DNA of 64,000 nucleotides from Oncomelania hupensis (taxonomy: Eukaryota; Mollusca; Gastropoda; Littorinimorpha; Pomatiopsidae), in the NCBI GenBank assembly GCA_036898135.1, contig CM072512.1:6859984-6923983 (forward strand), read 5' to 3'. A program made the position numbers and the translations under genes. Under the pieces are notes generated by a model that saw only the letters and a program-made list of their open reading frames with translations, made no database searches and was not told the DNA's origin. Shown here one piece after another: positions 10,976-23,000 of the stretch. Numbering within the stretch: the first letter of the stretch is position 1; each line of letters begins with the position of its first letter.

Positions 10976-11771
10976 GGGGAGAGAGAGACAGACAGACACA
11001 GAGAGAAATGGATTAACTCATCCTTGACGGAGTTTTCCACAGAAAGACTTCGCACTACGTATTTAGATGTTGCTAATCTACGTTGCTCTGATAACGACAA
11101 TAATCCAGTTTCTTTATACACCTTTGCAGTATTGGTGTGAACTGGAACTCCTAGTGCTATTTTGACAGCATTACTGTCTATGCTTTGCAATTTATTTAGC
11201 AGGGACTGGGGAGCAGAAAAATAAACCTCTTGACCGTAGGTTAATTTTGAACGTGCCAAAGCCGTAGCTAAATGAAGCGAATTTTGGATATCTTCACCAA
11301 AAGGTTGGAAACTAATTATTTTTAATAAATTTAAACGTTACCTTGCTTTATTTACTAGATACTCAGTATGAGATTTCCAATTCATTATCGGCGTATGAAA
11401 AGCGCCTAAGAATTTTATGTTTTGTTTATATAACAAAACTTGTCCGTCCAACCTTAATTCTGGCAGACTTAGAATTGACGCCATTGTTAATTAATACAAG
11501 ACTAATTTTTTCCCCCAGAGAGTTCCGATCCATTTTTGTCATATACATATTTATATTATTCAAGTCTTTCTGATACAATTTTTGGATATAATTAACTGTT
11601 CTTTTATTTGTCCGTTTTCTGAGTGTTGTATTCAACCATTTAGCTATGTCATCTGCATACTGAACAACGTTAGCGTGTTTTGAAAATGCAGATGGCAAGT
11701 CATGGATAAGCAAAGAAAAAAGTAACGGCGCAATAATTGATCCTTGAGGAATACCCATATCTGTGTCTTTT

Positions 11772-13122
11772 TGTCACGGACAGGAATTGTTTATTTATAC
11801 TAAGCAAACTGAACAATAAAGTTTATAGACAGTCAGAATGCGTGTTCACCGTTTTACATGTATATATACACACAAGACATACACAGAGAACAATGTAGGC
11901 CACACATAGGAAATAAGTTTTCAACGTTTATATAAACAAATCCCATCAGAGAACAAATAATTAATATTTAACAAACAAAACAACAATGAAAATTCAGAAT
12001 AATGTTACGAAAGAATGAATGAGTGTTGACGTCAATGTAGTCCACAACGCACAACATGAATCCAATGAAATGAAAGAAAGTAATCCAATGGTTCACTGAA
12101 TGCCAACACCACTGTCAATAATATTCACACAATATATATCCACCACAACGATTTAGATAATCCAATAGCGATCTCAACACAGAGATAAAGCACAAACACC
12201 TCCGGTAATTAATCCACTTGGAGATCCTTTTCTCAGAACGTAAATAATTCACAACCATAATCTTCCGGGAGGTTATATCACTCAGCCGAGGCAGATAATC
12301 TTCTTGGAGATTATATTATACACTCGAAACACAGATAATCTTCTTGGAGATTATAAATACGAATTCCACAGATAATCTTCTTGGAGATTATATTATACAC
12401 TCGAAACACAGATAATCTTCTTGGAGATTATAAATACGAATTCCACAGATAATCTTCTTGGAGATTATACACACGCAATTTACAGAAGTAATAATAATCC
12501 ACGCTGTGCTCCAATTGCGGTGACAAACTTGAATGAATATTTTCCTGATTTCATTCATTGGAGAAATCCTCTGGGGAACGTTTTCTCCTTCTTCAGTAGG
12601 ACTCACACCCAAGGTAGGTAGTCTTATACAGGTACGTACACACACAGGTACATACTAACAGCTCTGAAAAATATTGTTCGTGATATTTAGTCACCAACAT
12701 CAACACATTGACTATCAGTCCTCAACATAGCTTCAAAATGGATAATGTCAAAAGATGGTGGTTTTTGTTTTCCCCATAAAAATTACTTTATACATTTGTA
12801 AACACAAAACAATTTACCTTTATACAAAGAAATGTGCTTACATAATTAAATAATAACTTTTACATAGTTAAACATAGTTACATAGTTAATAAATGGAAAA
12901 CTAACCTGTTGGATTAACCTAACAGAGCACACACAAAAACATGTACACCTTTCCGAGTTGACAGTTCCGATGTGAGTGACTACACCATTACATCAATACA
13001 TAAAGGAAATTATAAAAGCAACCAATCAAAATTGTTCTTGCATAAATGGTTGGACACTTATTGAGCATAGGCACGAGAAAACCGAGCATCAATAAAACAA
13101 CTGACTTTTCGTTTTGATGACA
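11772..13122 (+). mobile_element. Solo LTR, 1351 bp, with TSD CTTTT
   Basis: The block begins TGTCACGGAC and ends TTTTGATGACA, flanked by CTTTT on both sides (11767-11771 and 13123-13127). Removing it and one TSD restores the RT frame of the surrounding LINE, which fixes the boundaries. It is similar in length to the LTRs at 26492 and 34155 but its ends differ, so it is another family. No internal element sequence is present. Confidence 0.88.
12292..12476 (+). repeat. Tandem hairpin array inside the solo LTR
   Basis: Five copies start with cagataatc at 12292, 12332, 12369, 12409 and 12446, spacing alternating 40 and 37 bp (a 77-bp higher unit). Each carries ATAATCT-tcttgg-AGATTAT, a perfect 7-bp inverted repeat. 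A looser relative lies at about 12257. Confidence 0.85.
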
Positions 13123-14255
13123 CTTTTATACAAGAATAAGTGTGTCCAATTAGGATACGCATAGTTCTGTTGAACAGCAAACTTTTAATGTAACAATATA
13201 TATGACCATGAAGACCAATAGATTTTACTTTATATAAAAGCTGTCAATGACATACACTATCGTACGCTTTCTTGAGATAAAAAAATGTGTCAAAAACACT
13301 TTTTTGTTTCCAAAATTGCTTTTTGATGTGGCTTGTAAGTTTGACTAAATGATCAGTAGTTAATCGCCATTTGCAAAAAAACTGCTTGGACCAAGGAAAT
13401 TAATTTATTTTTATCGCAATAATACACCAAACGCTCGTTTATGTTTTTTTCCCCATGATTTTACCTACATGAGATGTCAAAGCTATTGGCCGATAATTGT
13501 TCACAAATTATGCAGATTTACCTGCTTTAGAATTGGAACTATCACAGACTGTTTCCAAACTACAGTTACAGCCCCACATCCCCAACAATTTTAGAGAAGT
13601 GTAAGTAATAATCTCTTCCATACTAGAGGTAAATGACATAGCATTTGATATACTATTCCATCAATGCCAACAGCTGGTGTATTGTTTTCAAAAGCATCTA
13701 AGGTATTGTTTATTTCATCAATTGTTATAGGACAGATTACGTACAAATCTTCATCATTACTTGGGTCTTAGTATTTTTCCTTCTTCTCATTATCAATTCT
13801 ATTTGTTCGAATAGTTTCGCCTAAACTGCTAGAGGAACTCTGTGCACAGAACACCCTCGCAAAAGCCTCGGCTTTTTTTTTTTTTTTATAGAGAAGAAGG
13901 AAATGTATTATTATCATCTATTTGTACAGGATAACATCTGCGTTTTGTGTTGATATTTCATGTCCCTGATTTTTTTTCCGAAACTTTGTGCACATCTTTT
14001 GTATCGACAATTTCTTTTTCGCAAAATTGTACCCAATAGACTTTCGTTGCTTTTGCTATTATCCTATTTCACTGTATTTTACACCTTCTCCTACTAAGAA
14101 AGTTATGTTCGTATTTATCTTTAAGCCATCGTTTAAAAGACTGTTTTCTTATCCACAACTTGTTTGCACTCGGCGGACCAACATGAATTACAGTGTTTTT
14201 TTTTTTAAGTCCTTTTGGCCGAACTTCAGGAATGGACTGCTCAGCAGCACGTATT

Positions 14256-14325
14256 TAGTTAGGTATATAGTAATTCATTGCTTACAGGGTCCAGCGAACT
14301 GCAAAGAGCCGAATCAGCAGCATGT
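14256..14325 (-). repeat. Fragment of the ~530-bp interspersed repeat
   Basis: The end of the repeat (gctggaccctgtaagcaatg on the minus strand) interrupts the LINE relic. Confidence 0.5.
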
Positions 14326-14534
14326 AATACGGACACCCTAAAGTTTTCATAAAACACATCAATGTCGGCGTCTATTACATGATTACATTCAAACGCTGTT
14401 AAACAACTAGAAAATAGATCCCATTTGGCTCGGTTGTACACAAATTTTGGAATTTTATCTTCTGTGTTATAGTCATAATCTTCAGTGTTTTCATTGAAGT
14501 GTATAATGATCGGTAAATAATCACTACCAAGGTT

Positions 14535-15078
14535 CCCCCCGTTGGGGTGCCGGGGGTTTCAGTATAAATAGTATCCCCACTTTCTGGAAATTTAGTGCTT
14601 TAAATTCCCACTGTCGCTGTCTTTCTCATTTGTTCTTTCTCATTCTTGCTCTGTTCTATCAATCTGCTATATTATTTTCTTCTTCGCTAGACCAGTCACC
14701 TACATTTTTTCTTGAAAACTCTTCAGGGACAAGACTCCTTATTTGTGTGTGAGGTCTGTTGGATCAGCTTGGGAATATTGGACGCTTTCTGCCAGGTAGT
14801 CACTAGGGCTTCCTATGCTGTTATTATTTAGCAATGTAGGCATTTTATATGTATGTGTTTTGTTGATAATTTATAATGATGTTTGTATTCTATTTTGTTT
14901 TTGTAAATGGGGGTTCAATAAATTAGAGTATAGCCTCAGCGTCCCCTGCGTGGGATGTCTTTATTGTAAAGTGACCGGCTGGTGGAGTGCCTTCAGTTTT
15001 ACCACTAGGGTTGTTTCAGCAGATCTTTAATGCGGATCAAGGGTTGTCCGGTCCTGATTTGGCTCGGAAGAGTCCGAT
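14535..15078 (+). repeat. ~530-bp interspersed repeat, copy C
   Basis: This copy starts with cccccgttggggtgccgggg and ends around ggctcggaagagtccg. It is near-identical in long stretches to copies B and D. It abuts the endonuclease end of the I/Nimb-like LINE. Confidence 0.75.
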
Positions 15079-16910
15079 GAGATATTTATGATGTCTTAAT
15101 TTGTGTCGACTCTAAGTCTGTACTTTATTCTCTGCAAAACTGGAAATGTAAGAAAAGAACGGATTTCCTATATCCGATCTGGTATCTTATTCACTGCTTT
15201 AGAGCAAGAGGTACAGGAATAGTATTTTGGAGGTACAGGAATAGTATTTTGCAGGGTTCCATCGCACGTTGGCATTTTTGTCAATGAACTTTCTGATAGC
15301 TTAGCAAAACGACGAGCAGACAAACATGATTCTTCAAACATCCAAATAAATGGCTCAACACGAATACTTTTCTCTTTTAGAGAACTATGCCTATATTAAT
15401 GTTTGCAATAGAAATATTGTGCGAGGTCCGAGAACTGTGTCTCGATTAATGTACACATTACTCCTAAACTTTGGGAATACTAAGTTTTCTAAAGGCATTA
15501 CATATGTGTGCTCAGAAGAAATTACAATTCTTCATTTGTTCAAGATTGTTCAATTTCAAGACCTTTGTATTTACAAAAAGGCATAATTTGTGTATAAAGT
15601 GACCTTCACGAAATCTTACAAAAGTGCCGTTGTACATGATATTGCGTAAGTCATAATGACAACTCCGTTGTACTTACTGCTTCAGTGTTACTGTTTTGTT
15701 GTTTACATTATTCAGCGCGATTTTTATCATGACAAACAGCTTAAGGGGTTAATATGTACAACTATATCCTATAGATTTCATGAAACGTCCAAGGGCGCTC
15801 TCTCCATAACTGTTCTTGCGATCCTTCGGAACACGGAAGCCTGAAAAAAGGCAAAATGACAAACGTACAATAAAAACAATTATATATCTAACAAACAAAC
15901 AATACAAAAAAGTCATAAAAACGTTTTCCTAACCACTCCTTTCACTCACTAAACAGTAAATAAAAAGATCTGATTGGGATATTTGTTGTAATGGTTTTAT
16001 ACAGCTCTTTTCCCGGCTGGCAACAATAGGCTCTAACTTGAGACGCCTAAGGCGGCAACTTGCTTCGTGATATCCTTGGTTTATTCATTCTCTCTTTCTC
16101 AATTCATTTTTTATTGATTTTATTTTGATATAAACACGACAGCTTGATGTCTGTTAATTCATACAAAGCCAGTGCCATACACTTAATAAAGGTTTGTAAT
16201 GAAAACAGCATTTGTGCTTGTCCCTTGAAATGTTATATGAGTTTTTCATTTTCCTTTGGTTTATTCTTGATGAAGTTTAAATTGTTTTTTTTTCTCTTGG
16301 CGAATGCATAGAGAAACTTGCACTCTGATGTATTTTATTTCACTTTTTTTTAAAATAAAAAACTCTCATCTTCCTAATAAAACCACACAAAAGTACATAG
16401 AAAAAGTGAAAGAATAGCAAGTGTCACAACTAAGCAGTACCATAAATAAAATACTGGTGGCCAAAAATAGGGAACGCAAAAGGTTTAAAAAAGTGGCTAT
16501 CATTAACATCCACATTGTCACAATCCTCATCATTGTTAAGTGTTTGAATCCTTCTTAGCTTTTCCCGTTCAACAGCTGCTCAAAGTGAAGGCTGATACAG
16601 GATCTAAGGCAAAGCTGCCTGAAGTTCCCACTTGGCGCATTGTCTTGACTCTGCAGACAACTGAGTAACGTCCTGGGCAACTGGGGTTGGAGGAGAGGAG
16701 ACCCAGTGCTTGGTGGGTGAATTTGTGTCGCTGACCCTCACTCCCCTAGGACGTCAGTGCCAGGATCTTTAAAGCTCATGCGATGGCACGCATGTGTGCA
16801 CGGACTAGAAGGATAAATAAACTGCTTTCCTCCTTCTGCTGCAGTGGCATATGATAAAAGCTCCTTCAGTCAGAAAAGCCGGTGAAAGCCTGGACTAGGC
16901 TCACATACAT
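15079..16910. other. TE-relic and AT-rich DNA between genes
   Basis: At 15240-15345 (+) there is a short LINE RNase H fragment (V-P-S-H-V-G-I-F-V-N-E-L-S-D-S-L-A-K-R-R). At 16560-16870 lies a SINE-like repeat copy. The rest is AT-rich with no supportable gene. The 3' end of the NUBPL transcript should lie here, but I cannot place its polyadenylation site. Confidence 0.5.
16560..16870 (+). repeat. SINE-like repeat, copy 1
   Basis: It shares a spaced series of words with 19460-19745: cttttcc, gctcaa, ctgggcaactgggg / ctgggcgattgggg, cgtcagtgccaggatcttta / cgtcaggaccttta, gtgcacggactaga / gtgcacagactaga. The pair is diverged. No internal tRNA promoter could be confirmed by eye. Confidence 0.5.
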
Positions 16911-17005
16911 TTAACGCATTCAAGATTGCCCAGCTGTTCATGGTGTCAAATATGGTGGTGCGCATCAAGCCACGACTCTGCGCCTTCAGTTCAATCCTGT
17001 TTTCA

Positions 17006-20000
17006 TCAAGCAACATATGCAGTTCTTTGAGCCTGGTAAAGCGTTGTATAAGAACATTGTCAGTTATTTAACTTCTATTTTTCTTCTTGCTCTTTTTTTT
17101 TATTATATTGCAAAAAGATTAAAATAAAATAAATTAAAAAAAATATATATACGCCTACCTGCGAGCTGTCAGGCTTTGCGACAACTATGGGTTGACCAGC
17201 ATCGGATAATTCACACAACAAGCCATCCAACGGCACCTCGCCTGTTAGCAATGTTAAACAAAATACAGACTAGTAGCGATGAAAACATTCACAACACTCA
17301 AGAGCTTACAACCCTTACCATTCCAAAACCATAGTCCCCGATAGTAAGAGAATGGCACTTCAAATGCTATGGTTCTAAAAGCTGCTGTGTTGCTGCTGCA
17401 GGCAATCTCAAAATTTACAATACAGTTGCTATGCCCAAACCTTTATTAAAGACTGGGATCTATTAACTGACATTTAAACAAACTTTACAATACAGTTGCT
17501 ATGCCCAAACCTTTATTAAAGACTGGGATCTATCGACTGACATTTAAACAAACTTTATAATACAGTTGCTATGCCCAAACCTTTATCGATCTATCGATTG
17601 ACATTTAAACACCATTTGTTGTTGTCCTTTCACCCTTTATCTTACTGGACCATATCACTGCAATCTGACACACTGAAAGCTTCTATCCACTAAACTAAAT
17701 GCGGCCAAACTTGCTCCAAAAGTTAGGATGTTCCTGGAGCAGATACAAGTGTCTGGTCAGGATTGTTAATAAAGCAAATTTTACAAATATATTGCGCACT
17801 AGTAGGAGAGAAGTACTGTGGAAGTTATAGTGGTGTGCTGCTCTGCTGTAAAAAATGTTCCATCTTCAGCCTGGGGAACAGTTGAAAGCAAAAATCTTTG
17901 AAATCCGGCCAGGGTCCAGGGGCCGCCATAAGGTCCGGGGGCGAAGCCCCGGTGGGGGGACCTGGGGGGCAAAGCTCCTTAGAAGCTGAACGTTTCATAG
18001 CATGTACACCCAAAAAGAATGCTTTTTGTGAGAAATAAACGTGGATGTTTTTCATAATATTCATCATGTGTTCATAAGGACAGTAGTAGTAGTAGTAACC
18101 TATGACATGGAGTGCAGTTACACTTTCGTCATCTTTCCAAGCCATTCCCATTTCCACTTGTTATTTCCCCTTCTTCAAAAGGGTCTCCGCGGTTAATAAT
18201 ACATGAAACACACGACTTGACCATGATAGTATAGTGATTTTAAACAAACAATGGCGGACAGTAACAAAGGACTGAACTTCACGTGAACCGCCAAACGTTC
18301 AACATCGCCTTCGCCCGCTGTAGTCAAGTGATGCTAGTAAGCCTTATTGGGCAGTGAATTCAATGTCACATTAGCGGGCGCAGGCGGCACTTTTAGTGAC
18401 AAGAAAAAAAAAAGCTGGACACGGACATGGATCTAGACTTGGACTTGGATAGATTGCGTTTTGTGATTTTTGTTTTTCTCAGAACGATTTCTTTTCTCGG
18501 ACCTCTAATTTTCTCGGGAGTGACGGTACCTTTTCTCGGAAAATCGCGGATCCGAGGAGAGTTCCCCAGCCTGATCTTACACTACAGTTGTTCTGCCCAA
18601 AGGCTTATGAAGGTTGGGATAGGTTGGGTGACATGTAAACACCAGTTGTTCTCTACTTCATACTTTTTTTTTTCTTTTTCAAAATTTTAATCTCTCAACC
18701 TCTATCTTGCTATCCTTTTTAACTGGTTTTGTTTAACTAAGTTTTCTAAATTGTGAAGTGTGTGTGTGTGTGTGCACGATGATCAGCTCTAGAAGGGTGT
18801 GGAATAAGAGAAGATCCAGGGTAGGGGTGGCGTAATTGAATAACTGTGCTGAGTTCATTGCAACAATGTTAAAGACGATGGTTTGGGCTGTAATAAAATT
18901 ATCGAAATGTGTGTATGTGTGACTGGGTTTTCAATGCTTACATGTCATTAGTATCAGAAGACTATGTATAGCATTACAATGCTTTGTCATAATTTCTGAA
19001 TAAATTGTCCAAATGCGTGTGAGATAAAAACTATATATATTTTACCTATGACATCAATGCCAATTTCCTTTGCCAGCTTGTGAGCTCCTTTGTGACCAAA
19101 AATGTGGTGCGAATGACCGCAGTTTGAACAGACAAAGACGCTCATGTTTTCTACTAGGCCTAACACAGGGACGTTGACCTTTTTAAACATGGCAGCACCT
19201 CTCCGCACATCCATTAAAGCTACATCTTGGGGTGTGGTGACCAGCACTGCTCCTGGAAATAATAATTTTCATTAAAATGTACTAATTTTTCATACTTTAA
19301 CATTTTTTCATAGTTTAATATTTAAAAAAAACAAAACAATTTAATCATTTCAAAATTTAAATAAATGTAATGTCATTAAATAAAAAAGAAATCAAACTGT
19401 AATAACATGATTGCACATGTTCAGGTCAAGGTAAAACATTATTACATTATTATTTAATAGTTCTTCATTAGCGCTTTTCCAGCTGAAGAGTCGCTCAAGG
19501 CACAAGCCGCCCGAGGCGCCAACATGCAACCTTTGGGCGCATAGTCTGACACCTAGACGACTGAGCACAATCCTGGGCGATTGGGGATGGAGAGGAGGGA
19601 TCTAGTGCGCGCTGGGTGTATTTGAGCAGCCGACACTCAAATGTCTTGGACATGAGCGTCAGGACCTTTAAAAGTCCATGCAATGGAGTGTGTGCGTGCA
19701 CAGACTAGACCTCGGTTCATACTCTCATCCCATTCCAACCCTCCGATGCAGTTTTAGCCTTTTTCTCTCTCTCTTCCCTCTTTCAGTTTGCTGTATCTGT
19801 TTCATGTTGAGCAGCTGAATCAAGGCATAGCCTCACTAAAACACAATAATATGGAAATAAAGTTATCAATTTGTGCACAGCAACCAAAAAGGACTAAAAC
19901 TGAAAACTCCTAGCATTGATGGATTATCGTTATTATTTCTGCCACCAAAAGCTAATTAAATGCAAAATTCCTCTAGATTGAAGTATAGATTTTTTTCTAC

Positions 20001-23000
20001 ACAAATGTAAGTTATTTGTATTGATGCAAGTTGTTTAAATGAGGATTGTTTATCAGTTGGTTTAACTATTATGAATTCAGACAGATTTTAGACACACGTT
20101 AAGCACACTGGCTGGAATCAAGAAAAAAAGTGTCGTCTTATAGTCCCTAAAGAAGGCCAAGTATAAATTAAGGTTGATTCACAAGTCAAAGAAAAAAAGT
20201 ATGACCTTATAGTCAGTAAAGCTCGGTAAGCATAAATTGTGGTTGATTCACTGACAACACAAGGACAGACTCACCAGTGATAGGAATATTTTGTACAATG
20301 GATAGCTGAACATCCCCTGTCCCAGGAGGCAGGTCCACCACCAGATAGTCTAAAGGAGCCCACTGCACCTGCCTAACGCATGTTGATAATTACTAACCAT
20401 GGTTACTGACACCAATATCATCACCATTTTCAGTATCACCTTTGTCATCATCGTTATCACCATTATCATGTTTCACCATGTATGATCAGTGTTTTCATCA
20501 TAATCGTTGTCGCCTTTGTTTTCATCATAATCACTATCACCATTGCCATCATCATGATCATCACCGTCACCATCATTAACGTAATTGTCATTGGCAAAGA
20601 AATCATGCTTTTGAAAACATTTCCACAAGATATTAGACTTTCTTGAAATCTAACTACCCACTGACTTTGAAATATGGGCTGTGCTAGCACTTCCAATCTT
20701 GCATCACTTGGCTCAGGCATATATTAACAAAAAAGCATCCACCGTCTTAAAAATGTGCAACTACATGAAAATAAGGCATTTCATAAGACATTTTTGCGAT
20801 ATGCGTGACCCCGGAATTAATTTAAGGAATTTTTTTTTCATTAAGCAGTCTGTCTATGATAGACCGCAGTGAGTGGTGCTACATAGGTGTACATCATCCT
20901 ACTGACCTGAGAAGTCGTTCAATGGCTGACATGACCATCAGTCCTCTCCATATGACCGCTGAAGATTCCTCCACTAGAAACCCCATAGACATACTGAAAC
21001 ATGCAACACACTCCCTCAAGATCTTAGACGAAGCAAATGCTCTGTGCAGTTTTTTCAACGTCACTCTCAAATAACCGTTCAAAAAGCTTAAAACAAATGC
21101 ATGGTTCTTAGATAATGTCACCTCACAGGTCTAGCAAAGTCCTCGATTTAATAGTCACCCAGTGTCACCCGATACCACAGGCACACAATCCTCTCCCTTT
21201 TTATAATCCACGGCCTATGCGCTAAATTATGTTATTTGTGTGTGGCTACGGTATGCGGGTGTTGTATGGGAGATAAGCCATTTAATTATTTATTTTTGTG
21301 TATTCTTTTTTATATTAATCTCAGAGCAACTGCAATATGTGATACAATGCAGAGATGTAGAGTGCGATTGTGCTGCCACCTAGTGTGATCTAGTGTGTTA
21401 GTGTTTGAGTTCTACTTGTGTTTGAGTTCTACCTATGTTGTTACTGTTCGTTTTGTGTGTTGGGAAATGCAGGTGTTTTTTTTTCTTTTTTGTACATGTT
21501 GAATTTGTCAAAACTTCTGAGCTGCTTTTATTGTAATTGTACCGTGTGAGGCAAATAGAGTCGTATGGTATTGTATTTTATTGTGTTGCTTCTAGAAGAC
21601 GATCCTTAGTATCCTCAAACGCAACATTTACATTCAAATTTCGCAAATATCCGACACAAAAGCTGTATGAACATATTTAGCAAAAAGTCATCTCTTACAA
21701 TGAATGAGACTTTTCTTCTTTTTTTCAAGCAATTTTAATCTCGACCTTTCACACACTTTAAACAGAGGACAAAAACCTACCACTTTACACCATAATTAAA
21801 CAGTGGCTCCATCTTGTTATCTGCGCACAGAGAAAACGAACATTTTAATTCAAAAACATTGTCACACTGAATATGTTATGTCCCTTCTTAACATATACAA
21901 CGTGAAAAACTCAAACATACTAATACACTCGCCCCACCCCACCCACACACACACACACATTTGTCCAGACACACACAAATGTAGCTAAAAATTACTACCT
22001 GCTGTAAGCTCTGGTTCTCCAGATAAGTTCATTAACGTAGGTATAGATGGGCCATAAATGTCAGCATCCAAAATTCCAACCTTTAATTTCTGTATCAAAT
22101 GAAATATCAGATCAAATCAGATATCAAATTATATGAACAGCAAGAAAATGAAACAATATGTTGCTAGGTCTTTAAAGGCGTAATTGTACGTTTCATCCCA
22201 CTTCATCATGTTCTATAGTTGACCATCTCAAGATGACCTCATTTTGAAATTCATTTGACCTCTAGTATTGTCATATTCCACCAATAATTGCACTGTGTTA
22301 TCATTTGTGGCCATGGGAACAAATAATGACTGAAAACGTGTACAGCATCGGCTCAATTTGGAAAGGGCAGGCATGGTCACTGTAATTGTAATAATTATAG
22401 ATGGAAAATGAAAAAAAGAGAATATTGGTGCAAAACTAACTTTAAGACTAAACAGCTACCAGCTACAGCCTACATGGGCCTTGCAATTTATGTTCATCAA
22501 TATGGAAAATAGGAACACGTTTCTATTTTTCTTCAGCAATCTTTTACCGCATTGAATGTGTCAACTGTTGTGCATCACACTCCATCAATTTCCACCCATT
22601 TTAAACATGATTATTGATAAGTACGTGGAAGCTATTACTGGCTATCATCAGGATGGATCTTCATAAGAAGAATATATATATACATTTGAATGCATGCAAC
22701 TGAAGTTTTAATAATTAAATAAACAACACCTTCCTATCTATTTCCAAATATTGAATAAAAATGAACATTTCAAATGTTACAACTTACTGGATTTTCGGCC
22801 TTCATTGCCAGTGCCAGATTGACTGAAACAAAATAATAATGCAAAACAATTTGCATTATTCACCGATTCCATTGACCATTTGAACATATAGGCCTAGCTA
22901 TTATACAGTATTATATAATGTTCTGATACTCTTGGTTTTGATCTTAACTGCGTCCTATTGTGTGGTGACACAATACAAGCATACCTGCAAGCTAACAATT

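Larger units (their letters stand above)
10990..14534 (-). pseudogene. I/Nimb-like LINE relic, split by a solo LTR
   Basis: On the minus strand, from 14534 downward: endonuclease end (G-S-D-Y-L-P-I-I-I-H-F), linker, RT start (N-Y-R-P-I-A-L-T-S-H-V-G-K at about 13500), then after the solo LTR the RT core (G-I-P-Q-G-S-I-I-A-P-L-L-F and catalytic Y-A-D-D at about 11660). It ends with Y-G-Q-E-V-Y-F-S-A-P-Q-S-L-L and a stretch ending near 11000. Several stops are present, so it is dead. Fusing across the LTR restores an open frame (Y-S-C-I-K / D-T-D-M-G-I-P-Q). RNase H fragments of a similar LINE are at 15240-15345 and 41822-42288. Confidence 0.75.

Noticed and set aside
17825..18157. Minus-strand frame with G-P-P-T-G-A-S-P-P and similar
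   Set aside because: Comes from a G/C-rich repeat-like patch (ccccggtggggggacc) in an NUBPL intron; no splice support.
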